Shown here: piece by piece, positions 6,151 to 14,769 of the stretch
Position numbering within the stretch: the first letter of the stretch is position 1
How the letters are laid out: each line of letters begins with the position of its first letter
NCBI GenBank assembly: GCA_030609215.1
Contig: JAUWCR010000002.1
Coordinates: 1 to 18,614 of the forward strand
Source: Actinomycetes bacterium
Lineage (GTDB): Bacteria > Actinomycetota > Humimicrobiia > Humimicrobiales > Humimicrobiaceae
DNA: 18,614 nt
Direction: 5' to 3'
The notes under the pieces: generated by a model
What the model was told of the DNA's origin: nothing
The model's input: only the letters and a program-made list of their open reading frames with translations
Database searches by the model: none
Translations under genes and position numbers: made by a program

Positions 6151-7341
6151 ATGGCAGATTTTACGAGCAAGATTTCAGGAGTGGTGTTTAAGAATCCAAT
6201 TATAGTTGGTTCAGCAACTCCAACATGGGATTCAAAAAGAATTAAAAGATGTATTACAGGAGGTGCTGCAGGTGCTATTGCTAAATCATTATTTAGTGAT
6301 TCTGCAGCTATTGGCCGAAAATACCCTAGACCCAGATTTAAATTGTTTAATTATAGAGAATATCCTAATTATCCAAAAGAGTTACCGGATAGCTTTACAC
6401 TCCGATCGCTTGAAGAATGTTCTTCATTTGGATATGAAGAGTATATGAAGGATATCAATAATGCTAAAGATTTAGTAAGGGATGATGGAGTTGTTATTGC
6501 AAGTCTGTCCGGGTCCACAAAAGAGGAATGGAAGACTATGTGCGAGATGGTAAATGAGACAAAAGCTGATTGGGTTGAGCTTAACAATTCTTGTCCTTTT
6601 GCTGCCGATATGGGTATAAAAATAGGAGCTGGTGCCGTAGGTCTGACAAAAGAATTTGTACACACGTGCAGTAACGTTTTAAAAAAACCTTTTAGTGTGA
6701 AACTGACACCTCAAACTTCTGATTCTATATATCTTGCAAAAATGGTGGAGGCTGAGGGAGCGTCTGCCGTAAATCTATCTGCCAGGCTTTCTGGAATAAT
6801 GCTGGATATTGAGACAGCTTCACCAATAGGCTGGGGTTCTATAGGAGGATATGGAGGACCCTATTTACTTGGCTATGGGCTTAAGACTGTTTTTCAGATT
6901 GCAAAGGAAATAAAAATTCCTATTATTGGTGGTTTGGGTGTTTGGAAATGGCAGGATATTGTAAGTTATATCATGGCTGGTGCTTCTATAGTACAAACAG
7001 TGACAGGAGTAATGCTTAAAGGATTTGATATAACTGGTAAATGGGTGAAGTGTATTGAAGCATGGATGGATGCTAAAGGCTACAAAAACATAGGTGATAT
7101 CAAAGGGTTAGCCCTTGAAAATATTAAAAAGACATCCGAAGTTGAAAGAGAATATCCAGGCATACAATTTGCTATTAATAGGGATCTCTGTAATAAATGC
7201 GGTGTCTGTAAAAAAAGTTGTATGTATGAAGCTATAAGCATTACTAAGGTTGGTGCTGTTATAAATGATGAGCTTTGTGATAGATGTGGAATGTGCTATG
7301 AAGTTTGTCCTGAAAGAGCTGTAAGGATTAATAGAACTTAA
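6151..7341 (+). CDS. Dihydropyrimidine dehydrogenase (PreA)-like / dihydroorotate-dehydrogenase-family flavoprotein with two [4Fe-4S] clusters
   Basis: This 396-residue protein has an FMN-binding TIM barrel of the dihydroorotate dehydrogenase family (about 1-310) followed by a bacterial ferredoxin domain (about 340-393). The NNSCPF motif (146-151) carries the active-site cysteine C148 that in DHOD/DPD relatives acts as the acid or base on the pyrimidine ring. SVKLTPQTSD, NLSARLSG and IIGGLGVW match the substrate and FMN phosphate regions. The ferredoxin domain has two CxxCxxCxxxC sets (C347/350/353/357 and C376/379/382/386). This layout is that of PreA, the catalytic subunit of bacterial NAD-dependent dihydropyrimidine dehydrogenase, but no PreT-like NADH subunit is nearby. 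It may take electrons from ferredoxin instead. A perfect AGGAGG (6140-6145) precedes the ATG. The substrate may be a pyrimidine or another conjugated ring or enoate. Confidence 0.88.
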   Translation: MADFTSKISGVVFKNPIIVGSATPTWDSKRIKRCITGGAAGAIAKSLFSDSAAIGRKYPRPRFKLFNYREYPNYPKELPDSFTLRSLEECSSFGYEEYMKDINNAKDLVRDDGVVIASLSGSTKEEWKTMCEMVNETKADWVELNNSCPFAADMGIKIGAGAVGLTKEFVHTCSNVLKKPFSVKLTPQTSDSIYLAKMVEAEGASAVNLSARLSGIMLDIETASPIGWGSIGGYGGPYLLGYGLKTVFQIAKEIKIPIIGGLGVWKWQDIVSYIMAGASIVQTVTGVMLKGFDITGKWVKCIEAWMDAKGYKNIGDIKGLALENIKKTSEVEREYPGIQFAINRDLCNKCGVCKKSCMYEAISITKVGAVINDELCDRCGMCYEVCPERAVRINRT

Positions 7342-7344
7342 TGT

Positions 7345-9186
7345 ATGAAAAAAATGAATTATTTTTTACTAGATATTGATCTTACAAGTAGAAAGATAGA
7401 AAAGAAAGTTATACCTGACAAGGCTATTCAAAATTTTATTGGTGGCAGCGGGCTGGGAGCATTTGAACTTTTCTATAATTCTGATATTGATTGTAACCCT
7501 TTAGTCAAAGATAGTGTTTTATTGTTTCTGGCAGGGCCATTAACAGGAACAATATCTCCATCTTCAGGACGGCACGCAGTTGTAGCAAAGTCACCATTAA
7601 CAGGAATTTGGGGAGAAGCAAATGTAGGCGGAAAATGGGGCAGGGAGCTGCGAAGAGCTGGTTGGATGGCAGTAAGATTTTCAGGCGTATCTTCAGAATT
7701 AGTTTATTTATGGATAGAAGATGAGAATGTTGAAATAAAATCTGCAGAAAATATTGCTGGATTGGATACTTTTAAAACAGAAGAGATTTTAAAAGAAATG
7801 ACTCATGATGATGCAAGAATTGCATGCATAGGTCCTGCTGGTGAAAATTTAAGTTTAATTGCTGGCATTTTTACAGATGGATATGAAGCAAGAGTAGCTG
7901 CAAGATGCGGGCTTGGTGCTGTTATGGGCTCTAAGAGATTGAAGGCTATTGCTGTTCATGGAACTGGAAAGCCTTTTGTTTATGATGAAGCTAACCTTAA
8001 AAAATATGTAAAGAAACTGATGCCTGAATTTACCAGTGGAACTAAAAGATTAAGGGAGATGGGGACACCCAGTTTGGTAGTGGGTCAGGAGGAAATGGGT
8101 AATTTCCCTATAAAAAATTTTCAACTGGATGATTACAGAAAAGAAGTAGAAAATATTTGCTGGGATAGGATGAAGAGTACTATTTTTGTAAAATCTGTTA
8201 ATTGCGCAGGCTGTCCCGTAAGTTGCGGAAGACTTGTTCAGGTAAAGAATGGTAAATACAAAGAAGAGAGGGTTAATGGTGGTCCTGAATATGAAACTAT
8301 TGGAATGCTTGGAAGTAATTTACTTATAAGTGATCTTAATGCGATACAGTTTATGAATCAGAAATGCAATAAAATTGGCATAGATACTATAGAAGCTGGC
8401 GGATTGATTGGGTTTGCAATAGAAGCATTTGACAGGAAAATAATTGGCCCAGAAGATACAGGTGGAATTCATTTAAGATGGGGTGACCCGGATATGGTCT
8501 TAGATGTAATTGAGTCTATTTCTACAAACACAGGTTTTGGCAGAGTCTTATCAAATGGTTTTAATAGATTGTTTAAGGTATGGGGGGAAGAAACAAAAAG
8601 TTTTGCCCCTCAGGTAAAAGGGATGAGTTTCCCAGCTCATGATCCAAGGGCATATAATTCAATAGCTGTAGGTTTTGCAACATCAAATAGAGGAGCATGT
8701 CATCTTCAGGCTTTTTCTCATGTTTTTGAAAGGACAGTTACAATGCCAGAAATTGGAATATATAAACCAATGGACCCTTTTTCTTATAAAGAAAAAGGGG
8801 AAAAGACAGCATTAATACAGGATGTGATGTGTTTATTTGATTCATTGAGCTTGTGTAAATTTGATTTATTTGGAGGTATAAAGGTAAAAAATATGGCAGA
8901 AATGCTTTCACTGGCTACAGGATGGGAATTTGACTATAAAAGAATGCTAAAAATAGGTGAAAGGATATTTAATTTAAAGAGGCTGTATAATAATAAATGC
9001 GGCATATCTAGAAAAGATGATGTCTTGCCAGAAAGGTTTATATCAGAGGCTAAATTGCATTCAAAAGCAAAGGGAAATCTTCCGCCATTAAATGAAATGT
9101 TAAAAGACTACTATAAATTTAGAAAATGGGACAAGAATGGAGCTCCGGAAAATTATAAAATAAAGGAACTGGGAATAAGATTATGA
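7345..9186 (+). CDS. aor: Tungsten/molybdenum pterin aldehyde:ferredoxin oxidoreductase (AOR family)
   Basis: This 613-residue cytoplasmic enzyme oxidises aldehydes to carboxylic acids with ferredoxin as acceptor, and can run in reverse to reduce acids. The N-terminal pterin-binding domain shows FIGGSGLGAF, GPLTGT, SGRHAVVAKSPLTG and GGKWGRELRRAGW. The [4Fe-4S] ligands are C287, C290, C294 (CAGCPVSC) and C504 (DSLSLC), almost the same numbering as in the archaeal prototype. GGPEYET (312-318) and IGIDTIEAGG (345-353) are also family hallmarks. It needs a bis-pterin W or Mo cofactor; no cofactor genes are in the window. The gene starts 3 nt after the PreA-like stop, without its own clear ribosome binding site, and overlaps the alcohol dehydrogenase by ATGA. 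All three are therefore probably translated from one mRNA. Reduced ferredoxin made here could feed the Fe-S reductase encoded upstream. Confidence 0.95.
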   Translation: MKKMNYFLLDIDLTSRKIEKKVIPDKAIQNFIGGSGLGAFELFYNSDIDCNPLVKDSVLLFLAGPLTGTISPSSGRHAVVAKSPLTGIWGEANVGGKWGRELRRAGWMAVRFSGVSSELVYLWIEDENVEIKSAENIAGLDTFKTEEILKEMTHDDARIACIGPAGENLSLIAGIFTDGYEARVAARCGLGAVMGSKRLKAIAVHGTGKPFVYDEANLKKYVKKLMPEFTSGTKRLREMGTPSLVVGQEEMGNFPIKNFQLDDYRKEVENICWDRMKSTIFVKSVNCAGCPVSCGRLVQVKNGKYKEERVNGGPEYETIGMLGSNLLISDLNAIQFMNQKCNKIGIDTIEAGGLIGFAIEAFDRKIIGPEDTGGIHLRWGDPDMVLDVIESISTNTGFGRVLSNGFNRLFKVWGEETKSFAPQVKGMSFPAHDPRAYNSIAVGFATSNRGACHLQAFSHVFERTVTMPEIGIYKPMDPFSYKEKGEKTALIQDVMCLFDSLSLCKFDLFGGIKVKNMAEMLSLATGWEFDYKRMLKIGERIFNLKRLYNNKCGISRKDDVLPERFISEAKLHSKAKGNLPPLNEMLKDYYKFRKWDKNGAPENYKIKELGIRL

Positions 9187-10340
9187 ATAATTTAAAGACA
9201 TTTTTTCCCAATGTGGTTTTAACTGGTGCAGGAGTTATAAAAGAAATACCTTATTGGGTAAATCATTTTAATGGGAGAAGGGTTTTACTTGTAACTGACT
9301 CAAATATTTACAAGTTAGGTTTTGCTAACAAAATTAAAGATACGGTGTCTGCTGGCAGTATTGATTTGGTAATTTGGGATGGAGTTATTGCAAATCCTGA
9401 TCTTGCAACTGTTAAAAAAGGATTGGATGCTTTAAATAAAGATAATTGTGACTTTATCATTGGTTTAGGCGGCGGAAGCGTATTAGATGCAGCAAAAGCC
9501 ATATCAGTATCAGCAACAAATGGGGGAGATGTTAGAAAATGCCTTGGACTTTACAGGATAACAAAGAGAGGGCTTCCGATGATACTTATACCCACAACAT
9601 CTGGGACAGGCAGCGAGGCAACACAGGCATCTGTACTAGTAGATGAAGTAAATGATACAAAGGTTGCAATTTATTCAGAGTACAATATGGCTGATATTGT
9701 CATTTTAGATTATGAATTGACCTATGATTTACCTTCAAAAGTAACTGCTGATACAGGTATAGATGCTCTTTGTCATGCTATAGAGGCTTATGTAAGCAAG
9801 GGTTCTTCTGACTTTACAGATCTAATGAGTTTAAGTTCAATAGAAAAAGCAGGAAAGTATTTAGTTAGAGCTTACACGAATGGGAAAAATGACAAAGAAG
9901 CAAGAGAAGGTATGGCGGATTCTGCGTTTTACGCGGGAATGGGTTTTTGTGGAGCAGGACTGGGCGGTGCTCACGGGCTTGCGTACCCGCTGATAGATTA
10001 TAATTTATCACATGGACGTTCAGTTGGTGTTTTTCTTCCCTGGGTAATGGAATATAATTTATCTTGTGCTGAAGAAAAGTTTTCAAATATTGCATCAGCA
10101 TTAGATAAGTCATGTGCATCATTATCAGTAAGGGAAGCAGCAAGAAAATCTATAGATATCGTAAAAGGGGTTTTAAAAAGTCTTGATATTTCATATAAGC
10201 TAAGTGATTATGGAGTGGAAAAGGGTAAGCTTTCTTCAATGGCAGAAATCGCGGTTAATAGCACAAAAAGACTTTTAAAATTTAATCCAAAGCATATATC
10301 AGTAGAAGACGGGCAAGAAATTTACAAGAAAGCATATTAA
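9183..10340 (+). CDS. Iron-containing (group III) NAD(P)-dependent alcohol dehydrogenase
   Basis: This 385-residue protein has the complete group III dehydrogenase signature: nucleotide loop GLGGGSVLDAAKA (94-106), PTTSGTGSEAT (137-147), and the metal ligands D194 and H198 (DTGIDALCHAIEAY), H264 (GGAHGLAYPL) and H277 (LSHGRS). Such enzymes interconvert aldehydes and primary alcohols, or hydroxy acids and semialdehydes, with Fe2+ or Zn2+ and NAD(P)H. The start ATG overlaps the AOR stop by four bases (ATGA), showing tight translational coupling. The pair could together convert an acid to an aldehyde and then an alcohol, or run in the oxidative direction. The exact substrate is not predictable. 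Family members acting on semialdehydes, such as 4-hydroxybutyrate dehydrogenase, are equally plausible. Confidence 0.93.
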   Translation: MNNLKTFFPNVVLTGAGVIKEIPYWVNHFNGRRVLLVTDSNIYKLGFANKIKDTVSAGSIDLVIWDGVIANPDLATVKKGLDALNKDNCDFIIGLGGGSVLDAAKAISVSATNGGDVRKCLGLYRITKRGLPMILIPTTSGTGSEATQASVLVDEVNDTKVAIYSEYNMADIVILDYELTYDLPSKVTADTGIDALCHAIEAYVSKGSSDFTDLMSLSSIEKAGKYLVRAYTNGKNDKEAREGMADSAFYAGMGFCGAGLGGAHGLAYPLIDYNLSHGRSVGVFLPWVMEYNLSCAEEKFSNIASALDKSCASLSVREAARKSIDIVKGVLKSLDISYKLSDYGVEKGKLSSMAEIAVNSTKRLLKFNPKHISVEDGQEIYKKAY

Positions 10341-10364
10341 ATGAAATCTTGAGGGGAAGATTTT

Positions 10365-12044
10365 GTGGAGTCTATTGTTACAGATATTTTAGTTGTAGGC
10401 GGAGGCGGTGCAGGAAGCAGGGCGGCACTAACTGCAAAGATGTCTGATCCTGATTTAAAAGTAATGCTTGCTACTACCGGGAAGTATGGATTTAGCGGGA
10501 GTACAAATTTTTTTGCATCTGAAACATTGGGAATAAATGCTCCATTTAATTATGAGAATGATGGAGATAATCCAGAAATATATAAGAATGATATTCTGGA
10601 AACTGGATTGGGTCTTGCAAATGAAGAATTATGTGAAATTATATCCAGGGAATCATCTTTGAGAATTAAAGATCTTATTGACTTGGGAATTAAATTTGAC
10701 TCATATGATAACGGTAAAATAAGGCAATACAGGCTTTCAGGTTGTACTAAAGCAAGATCAATGTCAGTTAATGGAAAAACAGGATTTGAAATAGTAAAGG
10801 TTTTAAAGAATGCAAATTACATGCAGGGAGTAAGTATTATTGAAAATTGCAAATTAATTGATCTGGTAGCTTTTAATGGAGCGGTTCATGGTGGAATATT
10901 TAATACTAGAGATAAGTTTATTTTTATAAAAGCTAAAGCTGTTATTCTAACAACTGGAGGTGCAGGAGGAGCATTTGATTATAACGTAAATCCTGCCAGC
11001 TCCTTTGGATATTATGGCTATGTATCTGCACTTAAAGCAGGGGCTAAAATTATAAATATTGAGTTTATACAAATTGGTCCAGCGGTGGTTTATCCCGATA
11101 AAAAATTTATAATACATTCTTATATATGGTCATTTTCTCCACGCTTGTTAAATAAAAAAAATGAGGAGTTTTTAGAGAAGTATTTACCAGATAATTTAAA
11201 AGTAGGGGATGTTTTACGTGCAAAGAGATTTTCTTATCCTTTTTCCTGCAGAACAATTGCAAAATATTTAGATATAGCAATATTTAATGAAATTATGTGC
11301 GGAAATGGTACAGGGAAAGGCGGCATTTTTTTAGATATAACTCATGTGCCAATAGGAGAGTTAAAGAGTAAGGCTTATGTTATTTATGACACTTTTAAAA
11401 AAATAGGTTTTGATATATCCAACCAGTTTCTTGAAATTGCACCAATGGTACAGTCATTCAATGGTGGAATAAAGATTAATGAAAATGGAGAAACGGGAGT
11501 TTTGGGATTATTTGCAGCAGGAGAAGCAAGTGGAGGTGTTCATGGAGCTGATCGTCCGGGTGGAAATAATCTTATAGATTGTCAGGTTTTTGGTTATAGG
11601 GCTGGGGCCTCTGCATCTAATTTTGTATCTGGTAAAAAAGATGGCAACTATAATAATAACCATTTTGTTGATTTGAAAGTTAAAGAAATTGAAAAAATTA
11701 TAGTTTCTAATAAGGGTAGTGAAAATATAGAGAATTCTGATAATTTAGGAAAATTATTTTCTCGATATTTAAGCGTAGTAAGAAACAAAAATGGATTAAA
11801 TAATGTCTTAAATATTACAGAGGATATAATTATGAAGAAAGCTAATGGCAGCATCAATACAACCTCTGATTTATACAATACTGCTATGATGGGAAATTTA
11901 ATAGCAAGATCTGCACTACTTAGACAGGAAAGCAGGGGGATACATTATAGAGAAGATTTTCCTGATAAATCTTCTGGTTTAGATAAAAGAATTATTGCAT
12001 GTTTAGAAGAGGATGAAATTATAACAGAGTTTGAAAGAAATTAA
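10365..12044 (+). CDS. FAD-dependent oxidoreductase of the fumarate reductase/succinate dehydrogenase flavoprotein superfamily
   Basis: This 559-residue flavoprotein starts at GTG 10365 with GAGGGGA about eight bases upstream. An N-terminal dinucleotide fold (VVGGGGAGSRAA, 10-21), the TTGGAGG segment (196-202) and the C-terminal FAD motif GLFAAGEASGGVHGADRPGGNNL (381-403) place it in the SdhA/FrdA/NadB/AprA superfamily. The substrate-binding arginine in HGADRPGGN is kept. The His of the usual QFHPT segment is missing (FIQIGPA, 234-240), and the TMGG segment reads SFNGG, so it should not be an ordinary fumarate reductase. I see no signal peptide, heme-binding domain or C-terminal flavinylation domain, so it is probably cytoplasmic. 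No iron-sulfur subunit is adjacent, so its electron partner is unknown. It most likely reduces an enoate or oxidises a saturated acid in the pathway. Confidence 0.87.
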   Translation: MESIVTDILVVGGGGAGSRAALTAKMSDPDLKVMLATTGKYGFSGSTNFFASETLGINAPFNYENDGDNPEIYKNDILETGLGLANEELCEIISRESSLRIKDLIDLGIKFDSYDNGKIRQYRLSGCTKARSMSVNGKTGFEIVKVLKNANYMQGVSIIENCKLIDLVAFNGAVHGGIFNTRDKFIFIKAKAVILTTGGAGGAFDYNVNPASSFGYYGYVSALKAGAKIINIEFIQIGPAVVYPDKKFIIHSYIWSFSPRLLNKKNEEFLEKYLPDNLKVGDVLRAKRFSYPFSCRTIAKYLDIAIFNEIMCGNGTGKGGIFLDITHVPIGELKSKAYVIYDTFKKIGFDISNQFLEIAPMVQSFNGGIKINENGETGVLGLFAAGEASGGVHGADRPGGNNLIDCQVFGYRAGASASNFVSGKKDGNYNNNHFVDLKVKEIEKIIVSNKGSENIENSDNLGKLFSRYLSVVRNKNGLNNVLNITEDIIMKKANGSINTTSDLYNTAMMGNLIARSALLRQESRGIHYREDFPDKSSGLDKRIIACLEEDEIITEFERN

Positions 12045-12085
12045 GTTATTAATAACTATTATAAATTATTAAATGAGGTGATTTA

Positions 12086-13450
12086 ATGAAGGATTTTAGA
12101 AGCTACATCCAATATCTTAGAGATAGGGATGATGTTATTGATATAGAAGATGAAGTTTCACCAATAATAGAAATAGGGAAAATTGAAAAAAGCTATAATA
12201 CAAAAAAAACTATTTTCTTTAAAAAGATAAAAGGTTATGACATGCAGGTAATCGCAAATATTTTTTTTAAGAGAGAAAATATAGCAGAAGCAATAGGAAC
12301 AACAAAAGAAAATATTAAAAATAAGATAATAGAGGCTGTAAATAATCCTTTAAATACTGTTAAAGCTAAGAATGCTCCTGTTCAGGAGATTGTAGTAATA
12401 GAAGATAATATAAACCCTTTAAAATTCTTACCAATTCCAAAACACTATATTAAAGATGATGGAAGATATATAACTGCAGGAGTAATTTTAGCAAAAGATC
12501 CGGAAACAGGTGTAAGAAATATTTCCTTTGCAAGAATGATGGTTAATGAAGGAAATAAGATAAATATAATGATAAATAAGGAGAGGCACCTGCTTCGTTA
12601 TTTCAATAAAGCTGAGAAATTAAATAAGCCGCTTGAAGTCGCTATAATTTTTGGTGCTCATCCAGCAGTGTGGTTTGAGGGAGCTATGCCTGATGGCCTG
12701 GTTAATGATGATATGGATGAGATGAATATAGCAGCTGCTCTAATAGGTGAACCCCTGGGTATTGTTAAAGGGAAAACAGTAGATTTAGAGTATCCTGCAG
12801 ATGCTGAAATTGTTATTGAAGGAAGAATGATTAATAACATAAGAGAAGAAGAAGGGCCATTTGGAGATTACTCAGGCATATATGATAATCCTCCAAGGGA
12901 AAACCCTGTAATTGAGATATCTGCTGTAGTAATGAGAAAAGATGCAATATATCATGATCTTCTTCCACATACTTTTGAGCATTTTTATCTTGGCGGAATA
13001 CCGCGTGAAACTGATCTATTGAAAAGAGTAAGATTTGCTATTCCTACCGTTAAAGATATTCATTTAACTACAGGCGGATGTTCACGCTTTCATGCAGTTG
13101 TCAAAATAGGGAAAAAAACTGAATCAGAACCAAATCATGTTATATTTGCAACGCTTTTTCCTACTGAATCTGCAAGAGATATAAAGGTCGTTGTAGTTGT
13201 TGATGAAGATATTGACATATATAACTCTTTTGATGTTGAATGGGCTATTGCTACAAGAGTTCAATGGGATAGAGATATTATCGTAGTAGATAAAATGAGA
13301 GGATTACTTGATCCGTCAGCGAAATCTAATACTCCGCAAACGATAATAGATAGGGGTGAAATCTTAACATCAAAAATAGGGATAGATGCTACTATTCCTT
13401 TTGAAAAACCACAGTGGTACGGTCTTTATGAGCGTGTTGGATTTGAATAA
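12086..13450 (+). CDS. ubiD: UbiD-family prenylated-FMN-dependent (de)carboxylase
   Basis: This 454-residue protein fits the UbiD family in length and motifs. The catalytic triad is visible: R150 (ISFARMMV), E256 and D261 in EEGPFGDYSG (255-264), matching the E-R-E/D arrangement of characterised UbiD enzymes. The metal and prFMN phosphate region NISFARMM and the C-terminal DPSAKSN segment are also present. UbiD enzymes reversibly decarboxylate aromatic, heteroaromatic and alpha,beta-unsaturated acids using prenylated FMN. A UbiX for cofactor synthesis is encoded about 3 kb downstream in the same run, supporting a true prFMN enzyme. A ubiquinone role is improbable, because no other quinone genes are nearby and the context is catabolic. 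GAGGTGA lies just before the ATG. The 41-nt gap upstream contains a 14-bp palindrome (12044-12057) of doubtful meaning. Confidence 0.93.
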   Translation: MKDFRSYIQYLRDRDDVIDIEDEVSPIIEIGKIEKSYNTKKTIFFKKIKGYDMQVIANIFFKRENIAEAIGTTKENIKNKIIEAVNNPLNTVKAKNAPVQEIVVIEDNINPLKFLPIPKHYIKDDGRYITAGVILAKDPETGVRNISFARMMVNEGNKINIMINKERHLLRYFNKAEKLNKPLEVAIIFGAHPAVWFEGAMPDGLVNDDMDEMNIAAALIGEPLGIVKGKTVDLEYPADAEIVIEGRMINNIREEEGPFGDYSGIYDNPPRENPVIEISAVVMRKDAIYHDLLPHTFEHFYLGGIPRETDLLKRVRFAIPTVKDIHLTTGGCSRFHAVVKIGKKTESEPNHVIFATLFPTESARDIKVVVVVDEDIDIYNSFDVEWAIATRVQWDRDIIVVDKMRGLLDPSAKSNTPQTIIDRGEILTSKIGIDATIPFEKPQWYGLYERVGFE

Positions 13451-13473
13451 AAAATAAAAAAGAGAGGTGTGTT

Positions 13474-14769
13474 ATGAAAGATTACAGTAAAGAAGAACTT
13501 ATCTCAAAACATAAGGAGTATTTAATGCCTTCGGTTCATACAAGTTTTAGTGAACCACTGTGCGTAGAGAAAGGAGTTGGCGAATATTTATTTGATATTG
13601 ATGGAAGAAAGTATCTCGATTTCTATACTGGGATAATGGTGGTTGTATCAGGACATTGTAATGAAAAAATAACAAAAGCTGCTACTGAACAGTTGGGTAA
13701 GATTCAGCATACATCGGCTTTCTTTATTAATCGGCCTATAGTAGAACTAGCTGAAAAATTAGCTGAAATAACTCCGGGAAAGCTAAAAAAATCATTTTTC
13801 GTAAATTCAGGTTCTGAAGCAGTGGAAGGAGCCGTACATCTTGCACAGGTACAAACAAATAGAGACACTGTTATAGGGCTGCAGGGTGGTTATCATGGGA
13901 AAACTCTGCTTGCAAGAACTCTAACCTCTGGTTCTGTATGGAGAATAGGCTCAACAAATGTACCAAATATAAGATATACTCAAAATGCTTATTGCTACAG
14001 ATGCCATTTTAATGCTACTCCCAAAAATTGTGATATGGCTTGTGCAAAATATCTTGAAGAGATTATTCAGACACAGACTCCTGGTGAGATTGCTTGTGTT
14101 GTAGCTGAAACTATACAGGGGGTTGGAGGACTTATAACTCCGCCAGAAGATTATTTTAAAGTATTAGCAGAAATTACAAGAAAATATGGAGGGCTCTTGA
14201 TTATTGATGAAGTTCAAGCTGGATTTGGGAGAACAGGGGGTAAAATGTTTGCTATAGAACATTATGGTGTTGATCCTGATATTATGGCTATGGCTAAAGG
14301 AATAGCAAATGGTTTTCCGTTAGGAGCATTTATTGCTGATGAAAAAGTGGCATCATGTACTGATAATCCATCAGTATCGACATTTGGCGGCAATCCTGTG
14401 TCATGTGCTGCTGCTATTGCAAATATTGAGTATATTCAAGAAAATAATATTTTAGAGAATTCAGAACGTATGGGCAAGGTATTTAGAGAGAAGTTTTTAC
14501 AGTTAAAAGAGAAATACGATATAATAGGCGATGTCAGGGGAAGAGGTCTTTTTTGGGGACTTGAGCTTGTAAAGGATAGAAAAACTAAGGAACCAGCCTG
14601 GGAAGAAGCGGGAAAAATGATGCAGCTATGCAAGGATGAAGGATTAATTATAGGCAGATCTGGCGGTTACTTTCATGTTCTAAGGCTTGGTCCTCCTTTA
14701 AATATAACTAAAGATAAAGTAGAAGAGGGCATAAAGATAATTGATAATGCTTTTTCAAAATTAAAATAA
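13474..14769 (+). CDS. Class III PLP-dependent aminotransferase (AGXT2-like)
   Basis: This 431-residue fold-type I aminotransferase has NSGSEAVEGA (111-120) for the cofactor phosphate, GGYHGKT (138-144), D245 in IIDEVQAGFGRTG and the Schiff-base lysine K275 in AMAKGIANGFPLGA. Family members include 4-aminobutyrate, ornithine, alanine-glyoxylate (AGXT2) and 3-amino-2-methylpropanoate transaminases. They move omega- or beta-amino groups to 2-oxo acids such as pyruvate. A segment at 172-192 contains four cysteines (C174, C177, C186, C190; CYRC...CDMAC), which resembles an insert I recall in AGXT2-like bacterial enzymes and might bind a metal. AGAGGTG lies at good distance from the ATG. Beside the PreA-like reductase it raises the possibility of beta-amino acid handling, but no dihydropyrimidinase or ureidopropionase is present, so a pyrimidine route is unproven. 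Confidence 0.93.
   Translation: MKDYSKEELISKHKEYLMPSVHTSFSEPLCVEKGVGEYLFDIDGRKYLDFYTGIMVVVSGHCNEKITKAATEQLGKIQHTSAFFINRPIVELAEKLAEITPGKLKKSFFVNSGSEAVEGAVHLAQVQTNRDTVIGLQGGYHGKTLLARTLTSGSVWRIGSTNVPNIRYTQNAYCYRCHFNATPKNCDMACAKYLEEIIQTQTPGEIACVVAETIQGVGGLITPPEDYFKVLAEITRKYGGLLIIDEVQAGFGRTGGKMFAIEHYGVDPDIMAMAKGIANGFPLGAFIADEKVASCTDNPSVSTFGGNPVSCAAAIANIEYIQENNILENSERMGKVFREKFLQLKEKYDIIGDVRGRGLFWGLELVKDRKTKEPAWEEAGKMMQLCKDEGLIIGRSGGYFHVLRLGPPLNITKDKVEEGIKIIDNAFSKLK

Noticed and set aside
12044..12057. Perfect 14-bp palindrome AGTTATTAATAACT before ubiD
   Set aside because: Made almost only of A and T; one or two palindromes of this length are expected by chance in a window of this size and base composition, and no second copy was seen.
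6151..14769. A complete reductive pyrimidine degradation pathway
   Set aside because: The PreA-like reductase and AGXT2-like aminotransferase suggest it, but dihydropyrimidinase, ureidopropionase and PreT are all absent, and UbiD, AOR and the aldolases would be unexplained.
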